From Erwinia phyllosphaerae (GTDB lineage Bacteria > Pseudomonadota > Gammaproteobacteria > Enterobacterales > Enterobacteriaceae), in contig NZ_JAHSPF010000007.1 of assembly GCF_019132875.1 (NCBI RefSeq), forward strand, positions 186,001-250,000: a stretch of 64,000 nt of DNA. Reading direction: 5' to 3'. Within the stretch, counting starts at the first letter, position 1. Each line of letters starts with the position of its first letter. Positions 44,387 through 54,201 of the stretch are shown in pieces. The notes under the pieces were generated by a model. That model searched no databases, had not been told where the DNA came from, and saw only the letters and a list, made by a program, of their open reading frames with translations. A program made the translations under genes and the position numbers.

Positions 44387-44485
44387 ATTAGAGGTATTAG
44401 AGGTATTAGAGGTATTAGAGGTATTAGAGGTATTGGAGGTATTGGAGGTATTGGAGGTATTGAAGGTATTGAAGGTATTGGAAAG
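44387..44485. repeat. 9-bp tandem repeat array (about 11 units) beside ompF
   Basis: The plus-strand unit ATTAGAGGT occurs five times, then ATTGGAGGT three times, ATTGAAGGT twice and a degenerate eleventh unit. There are no spacers. The sub-blocks show stepwise expansion. It lies between the ompF terminator and the coiled-coil gene, so it is either intergenic or in that gene's upstream region. Confidence 0.93.
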
Positions 44486-44515
44486 CTTATGGTGCTGACA
44501 GGAGAAAGCAGACAT

Positions 44516-44541
44516 AAAAAAGCGGGGCCCGAAGCCCCGCT
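44516..44541 (-). terminator. ompF intrinsic terminator
   Basis: An 8-bp GC-rich stem (44521-44528 with 44534-44541) is followed on the minus strand by six T residues, 21 bases past the ompF stop. Confidence 0.92.
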
Positions 44542-44562
44542 CGATAATACAAGCGTAACGGA

Positions 44563-45657
44563 TTAGAACTGGTAAACCAGACCTACTGCTACGACGTCAT
44601 CAGTGTTCAGACCCAGAGCGTTGTCGTCATCCAACAGGTTGATCTGGTAGTCAACGTAGGTAGACATGTTTTTGTTGAAGTAGTAGGTGGCACCCACATC
44701 AACATATTTGTACAGGTCAACGTCGCCTACGCCTTCGATATCCTTGCCTTTAGACTGTTCGTAGGCAATAGAAGGACGCAGACCGAAGTCGAACTGGTAT
44801 TGCGCTACGATATCAAAGTTCTGCGCTTTGTTAGCAAAACCGTTCACAGCATTGTCATCATTATCAACAATATTATTGTTAGTAATAAACTGTGCGTTAC
44901 GGGTTTCGCCGTAGGAAGCTGCCAGGTAGACGTTGTTGGCGTCATATTTCAGCGCGGTAGCCCACTGCTGGGTTTTGTCGCCACGACCATAGAAAGCGCT
45001 GTTCTGCGCATCGGTACGATCGCCAGAAGCATAGGCACCGACGATAGCTACGCCAATTGGTGAGGTATAAGAGGTAGAGACACCCCAGCCGTCACCGTTT
45101 GAACGACGAATGTCGTCACGATCGTTTTTGCCCTGGTACTGTACGGCAAAGTTCCAGCCGTCAACCAGGCCAAAGAAGTTGGTGTTGCGGTAGGTAGCCA
45201 CGCCGGTAGAACGACCTACCAGGAAGTTATCGGAGTAGCCAGAGTAGCCGCCGAACTCAGGCAGCATATCGGTCCAGCCGATAGCGTCGTAAACTACGCC
45301 GTAGTTACGGCCGTAATCAAGAGAGCCATACTCAGCAAATTTCAGGCCGGCGAAGCCCAGACGGGTTTTATTACCGTCTTGCGCGTCGGAACCTTCGCTG
45401 TTGTTAGCCTGGATGTTGTATTCCCACTGACCATAGCCGGTCAGCATATCATTGATCTGGGTTTCACCTTTGAAACCAAAACGCACGTAGCTCTGGTCGC
45501 CATCGTTGCCGCTGTCGTCTGAGAAATAGTGCAGACCATCAACTTTGCCATAGAGGTCCAGCTTGTTGCCGTCTTTGTTATAGATTTCTGCTGCATTGGC
45601 TGCACCAGCGGCTAACAGGGCTGGGATAACCAGTGCCAGAATATTGCGCTTCATCAT
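44563..45657 (-). CDS. ompF: Outer-membrane general porin OmpF
   Basis: The 364-residue 16-strand porin begins with a signal peptide ([22 protein letters not shown]) and mature [17 protein letters not shown]. The constriction loop L3 is visible ([15 protein letters not shown]), and the chain ends in the BAM signal VAVGLVYQF. It is a trimeric channel for small hydrophilic solutes. Position between aspC and asnS and the promoter sequence identify it as OmpF and not OmpC. External loops diverge from E. coli, as expected for exposed regions. Confidence 0.95.
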   Translation of the reverse strand: MMKRNILALVIPALLAAGAANAAEIYNKDGNKLDLYGKVDGLHYFSDDSGNDGDQSYVRFGFKGETQINDMLTGYGQWEYNIQANNSEGSDAQDGNKTRLGFAGLKFAEYGSLDYGRNYGVVYDAIGWTDMLPEFGGYSGYSDNFLVGRSTGVATYRNTNFFGLVDGWNFAVQYQGKNDRDDIRRSNGDGWGVSTSYTSPIGVAIVGAYASGDRTDAQNSAFYGRGDKTQQWATALKYDANNVYLAASYGETRNAQFITNNNIVDNDDNAVNGFANKAQNFDIVAQYQFDFGLRPSIAYEQSKGKDIEGVGDVDLYKYVDVGATYYFNKNMSTYVDYQINLLDDDNALGLNTDDVVAVGLVYQF

Positions 45658-45759
45658 TATTTATTACCCTCATTGGAGTTATCTGGACACCTGCCACTGC
45701 CGTCAATAATTCTTTACAGAACTACGATGAGAGTTTGGTGTCTTCCTGTGTCTGCACGC

Positions 45760-45855
45760 ATCTTTCCATTGGCAGTCCGGTTAATCCACCTCGAAAATGC
45801 TACAAATATCGAATTGGTGTTTCACGGAGAAAATTTTTGTTTCTATATGTAAATA
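45760..45855 (-). promoter_or_regulatory. ompF promoter with OmpR-type binding region
   Basis: On the minus strand AAAGAT at 45760-45765 equals the E. coli ompF -10, and the leader that follows (GCAGACACAGGAAGACACC) is closely conserved. Upstream, three direct segments corresponding to the E. coli OmpR boxes are recognisable at about 45789-45810 (GATATTTGTAGCATTTTC), 45811-45832 and 45835-45855 (TTTACATATAGAAACAAAAA). OmpR/EnvZ osmotic control is therefore likely. The conserved leader is also the region paired by MicF RNA in E. coli. Confidence 0.75.
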
Positions 45856-45893
45856 TAGCGGAACTTTGTGAACCATCTCATAATTTGCAAAAA

Positions 45894-45920
45894 TAAAAAA
45901 AGGCCAGCGAGGCTGGCCTT
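45894..45920 (-). terminator. asnS intrinsic terminator
   Basis: A 9-bp stem (45900-45908 with 45912-45920) and GAG loop is followed on the minus strand by seven T residues, between asnS and the ompF regulatory region. Confidence 0.9.
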
Positions 45921-45958
45921 AGTTATATATATGAATTTCTTATATTTAATACATAAAA

Positions 45959-47359
45959 TCAGAAGCTGGCGTTGCGCGGCGTTCTTGGGAAGGCAATAAC
46001 GTCCCTGACATTTTGTACGCCGGTAACATAGGCAATCAGGCGTTCAAACCCTAAGCCAAATCCGGAATGAGGCACGGTGCCATAACGACGCAGGTCGCGA
46101 TACCACCAGTAATCTTCTTTATTCAGACCCATTTCGGCAAGGCGTGCATCCAGCACGTCCAGACGTTCTTCACGCTGTGAACCACCAATGATCTCGCCGA
46201 TACCGGGTGCCAGCACGTCCATGGCGGCTACGGTTTTTCCGTCATCGTTCAAACGCATATAGAACGCTTTAATGTCCTTCGGATAGTTTTTTACTACCAC
46301 AGGGGCTTTAAAGTGCTTCTCAGCCAGATAACGCTCGTGTTCTGAAGAAAGGTCAATGCCCCACGAAACCGCGTTTTCAAACTTTTCACCGCAGGCTTTC
46401 AGAATTTCAATGGCATCGGTGTAATCGACCTGCGCGAAATCAGTAGTCACAAACTGTTGCAGGCGTGTAATAGCTTCTTTGTCTACGCGCTCGGCAAAGA
46501 AAGCCATATCATCCGCACGCTCTTCCAGTACCGCTTTAAAAACATATTTCAGCATCGCTTCCGCGAGCGCAGCGTTATCTTCGAGATCGGCAAAGGCAAT
46601 TTCCGGCTCCAGCATCCAGAACTCAGCCAGATGGCGACTGGTGTTAGAATTTTCAGCACGGAAAGTTGGGCCAAAAGTATAGATTTTGGAAATGGCGCTG
46701 GCGTAAGTTTCGCCATTCAGCTGCCCGGAAACGGTCAGGAAAGCTTCTTTGCCAAAGAAATCTTCATCGTAATTAACTTTGCCTTCCGGCGTACGCGGCA
46801 GATTTTCCATATCCAGCGTGGATACACGGAACATTTCACCCGCGCCCTCTGTATCGGAGGCGGTTATCAGTGGGGTAGAGACCCAGAAAAAGCCCTGCTC
46901 GTCAAAGAAACGGTGCAGCGCCTGTGCCAGCGTATGGCGAACGCGAGCGACGGCGCCAATCAGGTTAGTACGTGGACGCAGGTGAGCAACCTCACGCAAA
47001 TATTCGATACTGTGGCGCTTGGCGGCCATCGGATAAGTATCCGGATCGTCAACCCAGCCGACGACTTCAACCGCGCTGGCCTGGATCTCAAAACTCTGGC
47101 CTTCGCCCGGTGATTCAACAACCTTACCGGTGACAACGACAGAACAGCCGGTAGTCAGGCGCAGCACTTCATCCTGATAATTATTCAGAGAATTATTGAC
47201 GACAGCCTGAACAGGATTAAAGCAGGAGCCATCGTAGACGGCGATAAAGGAAATACCGGCTTTTGAATCTCTGCGGGTACGTACCCAGCCGCGAACGGTG
47301 ACTTCGCTGTCAACCGCGATCCGGCCTTGCAGTACATCCGCTACAGGCACAACGCTCAT
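45959..47359 (-). CDS. asnS: Asparaginyl-tRNA synthetase
   Basis: The 466-residue class IIb synthetase has an N-terminal OB-fold anticodon-binding domain ([24 protein letters not shown]). The catalytic core includes the motif 2 region [22 protein letters not shown] and motif 3 [15 protein letters not shown]. Length equals E. coli AsnRS. It charges tRNA-Asn in the cytoplasm and lies between ompF and pncB in the E. coli order. Confidence 0.98.
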   Translation of the reverse strand: MSVVPVADVLQGRIAVDSEVTVRGWVRTRRDSKAGISFIAVYDGSCFNPVQAVVNNSLNNYQDEVLRLTTGCSVVVTGKVVESPGEGQSFEIQASAVEVVGWVDDPDTYPMAAKRHSIEYLREVAHLRPRTNLIGAVARVRHTLAQALHRFFDEQGFFWVSTPLITASDTEGAGEMFRVSTLDMENLPRTPEGKVNYDEDFFGKEAFLTVSGQLNGETYASAISKIYTFGPTFRAENSNTSRHLAEFWMLEPEIAFADLEDNAALAEAMLKYVFKAVLEERADDMAFFAERVDKEAITRLQQFVTTDFAQVDYTDAIEILKACGEKFENAVSWGIDLSSEHERYLAEKHFKAPVVVKNYPKDIKAFYMRLNDDGKTVAAMDVLAPGIGEIIGGSQREERLDVLDARLAEMGLNKEDYWWYRDLRRYGTVPHSGFGLGFERLIAYVTGVQNVRDVIAFPRTPRNASF

Positions 47360-47499
47360 AATAAAGTCTCTCTTTTATCAGAATTAAAATTACCCGAAAT
47401 CGGGGCGATCCTATGTTACTTGCCGACAGACGAGAAACAAGAAGAATTCGTTGTGATGCGGGAGATTTATTACAGAGCTGGCGGCGTAAAGAACAAAGC

Positions 47500-47526
47500 G
47501 GGAAAGAGATACGCTATCTCTTTCCC
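47500..47526 (-). terminator. pncB terminator
   Basis: A perfect 12-bp stem (47500-47511 with 47515-47526) with a 3-base loop starts 13 bases beyond the pncB stop. The minus-strand sequence after it (GCTTTGTTCTTT) is T-rich but interrupted. Confidence 0.78.
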
Positions 47527-47539
47527 TTCGTGCCGGGGA

Positions 47540-48745
47540 CTAGCTGGCTTTTTTAACCAGCGGCAAATCGAAAGCCTTACGCAGGGCGCGTACAAAAGCT
47601 TTATCCTGGCAAATAGTTTTACCCGGACTATCAGAAAGCTTGGCAACGGGTTTACCGTTACACTCAACCAGTTTAATGACGATATTCAACGGCCTTACCT
47701 GAGGTATATCGCAAGTTAAACGCGTGCCGATACCAAAAATAACCTCGATTCGCTGGCCAAAATGGCGATAAAGATCTACCGCTTTGTTTAAATCCAGATT
47801 GTCAGAGAAAACCAGCGTTTTGTTTTCAGGATTGATACCCAGCTTTTCATAATGGGCTATCGCTTTTTCACCCCATTCAACAGGATCGCCGGAATCATGC
47901 CGCAATCCCTGATAGCTACTGGCAAAGTTCAGGCCGAAGTCACGCAGAAAAGCATCCATAGTGATACAGTCAGTCAGCGCAATGCCTAAACGGTCCGGAT
48001 ATTCTTCCAGCCACGCCTGCAGCGCTGCTCGCTGGCTGTTGGCCAGCACGGGACTGATCTGCTGATGTGCCTGAAACCATTCGTGGGCCTGAGTGCCTAC
48101 CGGTGCCAGCTGTAGCTGGCGTGCGATGTCATAGTTGCTTGATCCAACCAGCCATGGGAAATCCGTTTTCAGCGTGCTGACGATGCTCATTTGCACATCG
48201 CGGGAAAAACGGCGACGCGTACCGAAATCCATAAGCTTAAAGCGGGACATATCCATCCCGGCCGTCAGCGTATTAAATTCGCGCAGCTTGCTGTGCAAAC
48301 GATCGACGGCAATTGCCGGCGTCGCCTGCGGTGAGCGATGGCGATGTACCACTTCACTGATCAATGCCAGCAGCGGTACCTCCCACATAATGACTTCCAG
48401 CCAAGGGCCAGCAATACGAATATCCAGTTTCCCCTGATGATTACGTATACGAACCTGAGAAGGATCATAGCGGAACTGTTTCAGCCATTGCAGATAATCC
48501 GCTTTGAAAAAGGGCAGGCCGGCAAGATAGCGGCTTTCTTCTTCGCTAAGCGCTAACGACTGCATCATCGCGACCTGCTGAGCTATTTCAGCAGCATAAA
48601 TACCTAAAAGATCGTCGCCCCGGCAGCGAAACTCAGCCACCACGGAGACATTCTGATAACGGTGGAATACCGCCTGCTGCATATGCAGTTTATAGGCGTC
48701 CGTATCCAGCAGTGTGGTCAGTATCGGGGAAGCATGTCGTGTCAT
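47540..48745 (-). CDS. pncB: Nicotinate phosphoribosyltransferase
   Basis: The 401-residue enzyme joins nicotinate and PRPP, with ATP, to NaMN in NAD salvage. [50 protein letters not shown] and [10 protein letters not shown] are family blocks. ATG 48745 ([16 protein letters not shown]) matches the E. coli N-terminus, but neither it nor the ATG five codons upstream has a well-spaced ribosome site, so the start is uncertain by five residues. Confidence 0.95.
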   Translation of the reverse strand: MTRHASPILTTLLDTDAYKLHMQQAVFHRYQNVSVVAEFRCRGDDLLGIYAAEIAQQVAMMQSLALSEEESRYLAGLPFFKADYLQWLKQFRYDPSQVRIRNHQGKLDIRIAGPWLEVIMWEVPLLALISEVVHRHRSPQATPAIAVDRLHSKLREFNTLTAGMDMSRFKLMDFGTRRRFSRDVQMSIVSTLKTDFPWLVGSSNYDIARQLQLAPVGTQAHEWFQAHQQISPVLANSQRAALQAWLEEYPDRLGIALTDCITMDAFLRDFGLNFASSYQGLRHDSGDPVEWGEKAIAHYEKLGINPENKTLVFSDNLDLNKAVDLYRHFGQRIEVIFGIGTRLTCDIPQVRPLNIVIKLVECNGKPVAKLSDSPGKTICQDKAFVRALRKAFDLPLVKKAS

Positions 48746-49005
48746 GGTGCGTTTCAGCATCCTCTGGCGAAGAGCGTTATCCCTGGTTGAAAGAGTGTAA
48801 ATGACGCAGGAGTATAACTTGAATCCTCATTTATTGAACCTGATCACAGCATAATTCCACCGGACAGGTCGAGGGCAATCCGTGCGCTTGTTAAAAAAAT
48901 GTATTTTTTAACAGCAATTGCCGCCTGGCGCGTCGAATGGACATGGCAACATTCTGCTAAGCGGAATAGACTTGCATTAACTAATTGTCGACGTGAGAAG
49001 GACTT

Positions 49006-51621
49006 ATGACGCAACTGCCACAAGCCAAAAATCGCCATGATTACCGGGCGCCAGATTACACCATTACCGATATTGATCTGACGTTTGAACTGGACGCCGC
49101 CCTGACCCGAGTGACCGCAGTCAGCCGCGTAAAGCGTCTGGGCCAGGCCGATGCGTTGCTGCGTCTTGACGGGGAAGAGCTCTCGCTGATTTCACTGGAA
49201 ATCGATGGTCAGCCCTGGACGGATTATGCGCTGGAGGAGGGCAGCCTGATTGTGTATCAGTTGCCTGAAGCCTTTACGATGAAAATCGTCAACGATATTC
49301 ATCCGGATAAAAACAGCGCGCTGGAAGGTCTCTACAAATCAGGCGAAGCGCTTTGCACCCAGTGTGAGGCGGAAGGTTTTCGTCATATCACGTGGTATCT
49401 GGACAGGCCTGACGTGCTGGCACGCTTTACCACTACCCTTATCGCGGAAGAGAAGCTTTATCCTTATCTGCTGGCAAACGGCAACCGCGTTGACGGCGGA
49501 GTGGCAAAAAATGGCCGTCACTGGGTCAAGTGGGAGGATCCTTTCCCAAAACCTTGCTATCTGTTTGCGCTGGTAGCGGGCGATTTCGATGTTTTACGCG
49601 ACAGCTTCATCACACGGTCAGGCCGCAACGTAGCGCTGGAGATTTTTGTCGATCGCGGCAATCTCGATCGTGCCGACTGGGCGATGACCTCGCTAAAAAA
49701 CAGCATGAAGTGGGATGAAGAAAGGTTCGGCCTTGAATACGATCTGGATATTTTTATGATCGTTGCCGTCGACTTCTTCAACATGGGCGCGATGGAAAAC
49801 AAAGGGCTAAACGTCTTTAACTCCAAATATGTCCTGGCAAAGGCAGAAACCGCCACCGACAAAGATTACCTGGGCATTGAAGCGGTAATCGGCCACGAAT
49901 ATTTCCATAACTGGACGGGCAACCGCGTTACCTGCCGTGACTGGTTCCAGCTTAGCCTGAAAGAGGGCCTGACGGTCTTCCGCGATCAGGAGTTCAGCTC
50001 CGATCTTGGATCCCGTGCCGTTAACCGTATCGACAACGTCCGCATTATGCGTGGCGCGCAGTTTGCAGAAGACGCCAGCCCAATGGCGCATCCGATTCGC
50101 CCCGAGCAAGTTATTGAAATGAATAACTTCTATACGCTAACCGTGTATGAGAAAGGCTCAGAGGTGATTCGTATGCTGCACACGCTGCTGGGAGAAGAAA
50201 ACTTCCAGAAAGGCATGAAGCTCTATTTTGAACGTCATGACGGCAGCGCGGCTACCTGCGATGACTTCGTGCAGGCAATGGAAGATGCTTCAAAAATCGA
50301 TCTTACTCAGTTCCGCCGCTGGTATAGCCAGTCCGGCACGCCCGTATTGTCCGTTCGCGATGACTACAATGCCGAACTGGAACAGTATACGCTGCACGTA
50401 ACTCAGATGACGCCACCAACAGCCGATCAGAAGCATAAGCTACCTCTGCATATTCCACTGGATATCGAGCTTTATGACGGTGAGGGTAACGTCATTCCGC
50501 TACAGCACAACGGCCATCCAGTGCATCATGTGCTGAACGTAACGGAAGAGTTTCAGAGCTTTGTATTCGATAATGTTTATCACCAGCCGATCCCCTCACT
50601 GCTGCGCGAGTTTTCCGCTCCGGTAAAACTGGATTACAACTGGAGCGATACGCAGCTCACTTTCCTGATGCGTCATGCACGCAACGATTTCTCCCGCTGG
50701 GACGCGGCGCAAAGTCTGCTTGCTACCCACATCAAACTTAACGTGGCTCGTTATCAGCAAGGCCAGCCGCTCTCTCTGCCGCTGCATGTTGCTGATGCTT
50801 TCCGGGCGGTGCTGCTGGAAGAGCATAGCGATCCGGCATTGATGGCGCTGATCCTGACGCTGCCGGGCGAAAATGAGATTGCCGAACTGTTTGACGTTAT
50901 CGATCCCGTAGCGATTGCGGAAGTTCGTCGTTCGCTGGTGAGCACGCTGGCAACCGAGCTGGCCGATGAATGGCTGGCAGTCTATAACGCCCATCGCGTT
51001 GACGACTATCGTGTTGATCATGCGGATATTGGCAAACGTGCATTGAGAAATATTTGTCTGCATTATCTGGCTTTCGGCGAAGTGGAGCTAGCCGATAAGT
51101 TAATTACGGCACAATTCCACCAGGCGAATAATATGACCGATTCGCTGGCTGCGATGGCCGCTTCCGTTGCTGCGCAGCTACCGTGTCATGAGACCTTACT
51201 CACTGAATTTGACGAACGCTGGCATAAAGATGGACTGGTGATGGATAAATGGTTTGCCCTCCAGGCGACCAGTCCGGCACCGGATGTGCTCAGCCGGGTG
51301 CGTGCGTTGCTTAGCCATCGTTCGTTTACGCTAAGTAATCCTAACCGAATCCGGTCACTGATTGGTGCTTTCGCTTCCGGTAACCCTGCTGCTTTTCACG
51401 CCAGTGACGGCAGTGGCTATCAGTTCCTCGTCGATATTCTGACGGATTTAAATACGCGTAATCCTCAGGTTGCGGCAAGAATGATTGAACCGCTTATTCG
51501 CCTGAAGCGTTACGATACCGATCGTCAGGCGCTGATGCGCAGTGCGCTGGAGCAGTTGAAAGGTTTAGATAAACTGTCGGGCGATCTGTATGAAAAAATC
51601 AGCAAGGCGTTGACTGCCTGA
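49006..51621 (+). CDS. pepN: Aminopeptidase N
   Basis: The 871-residue M1 zinc metallopeptidase is the main cytoplasmic aminopeptidase. The substrate-binding GAMEN motif is at 261-265 and the zinc site HEYFHNWTGNRVTCRDW...KEGLT follows. An N-terminal beta domain and a large C-terminal helical domain match E. coli PepN along its length. AAGGAC lies before ATG 49006. A 260-base gap separates it from divergent pncB. Confidence 0.98.
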   Translation: MTQLPQAKNRHDYRAPDYTITDIDLTFELDAALTRVTAVSRVKRLGQADALLRLDGEELSLISLEIDGQPWTDYALEEGSLIVYQLPEAFTMKIVNDIHPDKNSALEGLYKSGEALCTQCEAEGFRHITWYLDRPDVLARFTTTLIAEEKLYPYLLANGNRVDGGVAKNGRHWVKWEDPFPKPCYLFALVAGDFDVLRDSFITRSGRNVALEIFVDRGNLDRADWAMTSLKNSMKWDEERFGLEYDLDIFMIVAVDFFNMGAMENKGLNVFNSKYVLAKAETATDKDYLGIEAVIGHEYFHNWTGNRVTCRDWFQLSLKEGLTVFRDQEFSSDLGSRAVNRIDNVRIMRGAQFAEDASPMAHPIRPEQVIEMNNFYTLTVYEKGSEVIRMLHTLLGEENFQKGMKLYFERHDGSAATCDDFVQAMEDASKIDLTQFRRWYSQSGTPVLSVRDDYNAELEQYTLHVTQMTPPTADQKHKLPLHIPLDIELYDGEGNVIPLQHNGHPVHHVLNVTEEFQSFVFDNVYHQPIPSLLREFSAPVKLDYNWSDTQLTFLMRHARNDFSRWDAAQSLLATHIKLNVARYQQGQPLSLPLHVADAFRAVLLEEHSDPALMALILTLPGENEIAELFDVIDPVAIAEVRRSLVSTLATELADEWLAVYNAHRVDDYRVDHADIGKRALRNICLHYLAFGEVELADKLITAQFHQANNMTDSLAAMAASVAAQLPCHETLLTEFDERWHKDGLVMDKWFALQATSPAPDVLSRVRALLSHRSFTLSNPNRIRSLIGAFASGNPAAFHASDGSGYQFLVDILTDLNTRNPQVAARMIEPLIRLKRYDTDRQALMRSALEQLKGLDKLSGDLYEKISKALTA

Positions 51622-51638
51622 TAGTGATTTTAACGGGT

Positions 51639-51669
51639 AAAGCAGGCGATATAATTGCCTGCTTTTTTA
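51639..51669 (+). terminator. pepN intrinsic terminator
   Basis: A perfect 9-bp stem (51639-51647 with 51657-51665) runs into six T residues, 18 bases after pepN. It marks the boundary between the conserved backbone and the accessory segment. Confidence 0.9.
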
Positions 51670-52096
51670 TAAGTCTATTTTCCAGTAACAAACAGAATTT
51701 ATCTTTAATTGTCAGGAATACCGCAACAGCTTTTATTCAAAATTAATGTAAATATAAATAAATGCAATAAGATGTTTTTATTATTACTATCTGATTCAAT
51801 CTTATGACGGTTTAAATTCTCAATAAATATATTTGCATCTGTTGCTTAACAAAAAATAGATGTTTTTATAGATATTTTAACTTATCTGGGTGCTATGTGG
51901 CGAACATCGGTTGTATTCTGGCTTAAGTTATTATTGTGTACCCGGTTGCTATAATTCTATAACTTTCAAAAAAGCTCTAATTGTTTCTTAATTCATTCAC
52001 AATTAAAAATAATTTCCTTGCCTGGTCGGTTTATTTTTAATAAATTTCACAAATTAAAGTCCTTGCGGCTTGAATATCACTAACAGGGATGTCTTT
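51670..52096 (+). promoter_or_regulatory. AT-rich region upstream of tpsB with extended -10 promoter
   Basis: No gene is visible in these 427 bases, which are markedly richer in A and T than the neighbouring genes. TGCTATAAT at 51947-51955 is a perfect extended -10 element; no good -35 is present. Transcription would start near 51962, giving a leader of about 135 nt before tpsB. Silencing by H-NS is a reasonable inference from composition. Confidence 0.55.
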
Positions 52097-53809
52097 ATGT
52101 TTTTACGTGCGTCATTCAGTTTTATCATGAGCGTGGGTTCAACGCTTATTTACACAACGGGCTTGCTCTCTTCGGCCTGTTATGCGGCAGAAAGCATCCC
52201 TCTGAATAATGGTTCACAGGTGATTTCCCAGCAGCAACAAAGGCAAAAGGCGATGGAAAAGCACTTGAACCCAACGGCAAAGGATGTGCGACTGCTGCCA
52301 TCTGTTTCCAGTTCAGGAAAAGTCACTTTTCCCCAGGAGAAAAAATGTTTCCTCATTAAAGAAATTTTTATTGAGGGAAAAGGGAAGCTGCCGTGGGGAG
52401 AAACGTTACAAACGCTGGCTAACCAGGCGTCAGGAAAGTGCGTGGGCGGCGAGGGCATCAATCTATTGGTCAGAGTGCTGCAAAACCGATTAGTGGAGCG
52501 CGGCTATATTACTACGCGCGTTATCGTACCGGAGCAGAACCTTAAAAGCGGTACGCTAAAGCTTAAGTTAGTATTAGGGCGTATCGGTAAAGTTAAACTC
52601 GATGAAAAAAGCGATCGTTATATTCGCCGTTACAACACCTTGCCGGCCCATGCCGGCAGCTTGCTTAATTTACGCGATATTGAGCAAGGTCTGGAAAATC
52701 TGCAGCGTTTACCAACCACGCAGGCCGCGATAAAAATTATGCCCGGTGAACAACCGGGAGAGAGCGACATTAATGTTAACTGGCAACAGCAAAAAATGTG
52801 GCGGCTGGGCGTAACGCTGGACGATGCGGGCAATGTCAGTACGGGGCGCTACCAGGGCGCGCTTTCGCTTTCCGTTGATAACCCCTTATCCCTGGGAGAC
52901 TTACTCTACTTTTCAACTTCCAAAAATTTACATAATAAGAATCATCAACAGAGTAAAAATATTACCGCCCATTATTCAGTGCCTCTGGGTTACTGGACGC
53001 TTGGCGCTACTGCCTATCACTACGAATACCTGCAAAGAGTTTCCGGCCTGTATCAGGATTTTCGCTACGGTGGTCAGATAAAAAATGTGGATGTCCAAAT
53101 CAGCCGCGTTTTGCATCGCGGCCGCAGTCACAAAACCAGTTTTACCTATAACATTCTGGCGCGTGAATCCAGCAACTATATCCAGGATGTCTGGCTACCC
53201 GAACAGGCAAGGCGTACCTCTGCATGGCGCCTGGGACTACAGCACCGGCATTATTTAGGGCAGACCACGCTGGACGCGGCGGTCAGCTATCAGCGCGGCA
53301 CCCGCTGGTTTGGTGCACAGCCTGCGCCGGAAGAAAGATCTGGCTATGCGACCGCGCTTGGCAAAATCGGCACGCTAAGCCTGCAGGTGAATACGCCGTT
53401 CCAGCTGATGAACCAGCAGTTTCGCTTTAACACTTCCTATTTTCAGCAATTCAGTAAAACGGCGTTAACTTCACCGGATCAGATTTCAATCGGAAATCGC
53501 TATACCGTGCGCGGTTTTGATGGTGAAAGAACGTTAATGGCCAGCGAGGGTTGGTTTCTTCGTAACGATATTGCGTGGCGGACACCGTTACCCAATCAGG
53601 AACTCTACTTTGGTTTCGATTACGGCAAAGTCAGCGGTTCTGGCAGCGAATACTTAGCTGGCACCCATCTTGCTGGTGGCCAGTTGGGAATAAGAGGCAA
53701 CGCTTTTAACGGCAGTTACAATCTGTTTGCCGGGGTACCTTTCTCGAAACCTGACGCCTTCGCCACCAGCCCGGTCACGCTTGGCTTTACGCTTTCATGG
53801 AATTATTAA
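52097..53809 (+). CDS. Two-partner secretion outer-membrane transporter (TpsB, ShlB/FhaC family)
   Basis: The 570-residue protein has a signal peptide (cleavage near CYA-AES, residue 30), an N-terminal helix rich in Gln (about 37-57), two POTRA domains (about 80-230, starting CFLIKEIFIEG) and a C-terminal beta barrel ending FTLSWNY. VRGFDGE at 471-477 is the loop-6 VRG(Y/F) motif of the Omp85-TpsB family. It should export the TpsA encoded downstream. I chose ATG 52097, which has AGGGA 7 bases upstream; a TTG at 52070 would add nine residues ahead of the signal peptide. Confidence 0.92.
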   Translation: MFLRASFSFIMSVGSTLIYTTGLLSSACYAAESIPLNNGSQVISQQQQRQKAMEKHLNPTAKDVRLLPSVSSSGKVTFPQEKKCFLIKEIFIEGKGKLPWGETLQTLANQASGKCVGGEGINLLVRVLQNRLVERGYITTRVIVPEQNLKSGTLKLKLVLGRIGKVKLDEKSDRYIRRYNTLPAHAGSLLNLRDIEQGLENLQRLPTTQAAIKIMPGEQPGESDINVNWQQQKMWRLGVTLDDAGNVSTGRYQGALSLSVDNPLSLGDLLYFSTSKNLHNKNHQQSKNITAHYSVPLGYWTLGATAYHYEYLQRVSGLYQDFRYGGQIKNVDVQISRVLHRGRSHKTSFTYNILARESSNYIQDVWLPEQARRTSAWRLGLQHRHYLGQTTLDAAVSYQRGTRWFGAQPAPEERSGYATALGKIGTLSLQVNTPFQLMNQQFRFNTSYFQQFSKTALTSPDQISIGNRYTVRGFDGERTLMASEGWFLRNDIAWRTPLPNQELYFGFDYGKVSGSGSEYLAGTHLAGGQLGIRGNAFNGSYNLFAGVPFSKPDAFATSPVTLGFTLSWNY

Positions 53810-53858
53810 GTCTTTCAGGTTTTAAAATAGCGTAGAAATTATGGCAGGAGCGCTTGAT

Positions 53859-53939
53859 ATGTCAGCACCAGAAGAAAGTCATGTTTCCGCGAATTTAGGC
53901 AGGGATAATAAAAACGGTGGAAAAATTAAGGGTAGATAA
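53859..53939 (+). CDS. Possible 26-residue peptide between tpsB and tpsA
   Basis: An ATG at 53859 has AGGAG 8 bases upstream and opens a 26-codon frame (MSAPEESHVSANLGRDNK...); another in-frame ATG lies at 53841. The peptide is hydrophilic and ends in basic residues. No family is recognised and the frame may be chance. Confidence 0.2.
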   Translation: MSAPEESHVSANLGRDNKNGGKIKGR

Positions 53940-54201
53940 TCGCAACTGCTTTCTTATTCTTAATGGAAAACGGCAACTTAATTAATCTTCCAGTTATTTT
54001 TAATAAATAACTGCATGGATAGCTAAATGAACAGTGACAGTGATGCAGCCGTGAGTCTGCCGCACAGGTAGCATCACGCCTGTCATAAACGTTGGTATAT
54101 CCATCGAGTCTGCTTCTTTTCCTTAAAAGAAAATAGCGAGAAGCAGACCAGATGGTTTTAACGACCTGTTTAATACATTAACTTTCAATAAGGACATTAT
54201 A
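53940..54201 (+). promoter_or_regulatory. tpsB-tpsA intergenic region
   Basis: Together with the preceding bases this makes a 392-base gap between the two secretion genes, long for a partner pair. Apart from the possible small peptide and the inverted repeat at 54108-54148, no feature is evident. AAGGA lies 7 bases before the tpsA ATG. Confidence 0.5.
54108..54148 (+). other. Inverted repeat ahead of tpsA
   Basis: Perfect 10-base arms (GTCTGCTTCT at 54108-54117 and its complement at 54139-54148) enclose 21 A/T-rich bases that can add further pairs (TTTTC with GAAAA). It lies 53 bases before tpsA. It could act as an attenuator, an RNA-processing site or a transcript stabiliser separating tpsB from tpsA. 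Confidence 0.6.

Noticed and set aside
44387-44485. CRISPR-like repeat array
   Set aside because: Units are 9 bp and contiguous, without spacers; no cas genes occur in the window.
44246-44515. Minus-strand frame encoding Asn-Thr-Ser repeats
   Set aside because: It is the translation of the 9-bp tandem array plus flanks, without ribosome site or domain, and overlaps the upstream region of the coiled-coil gene.
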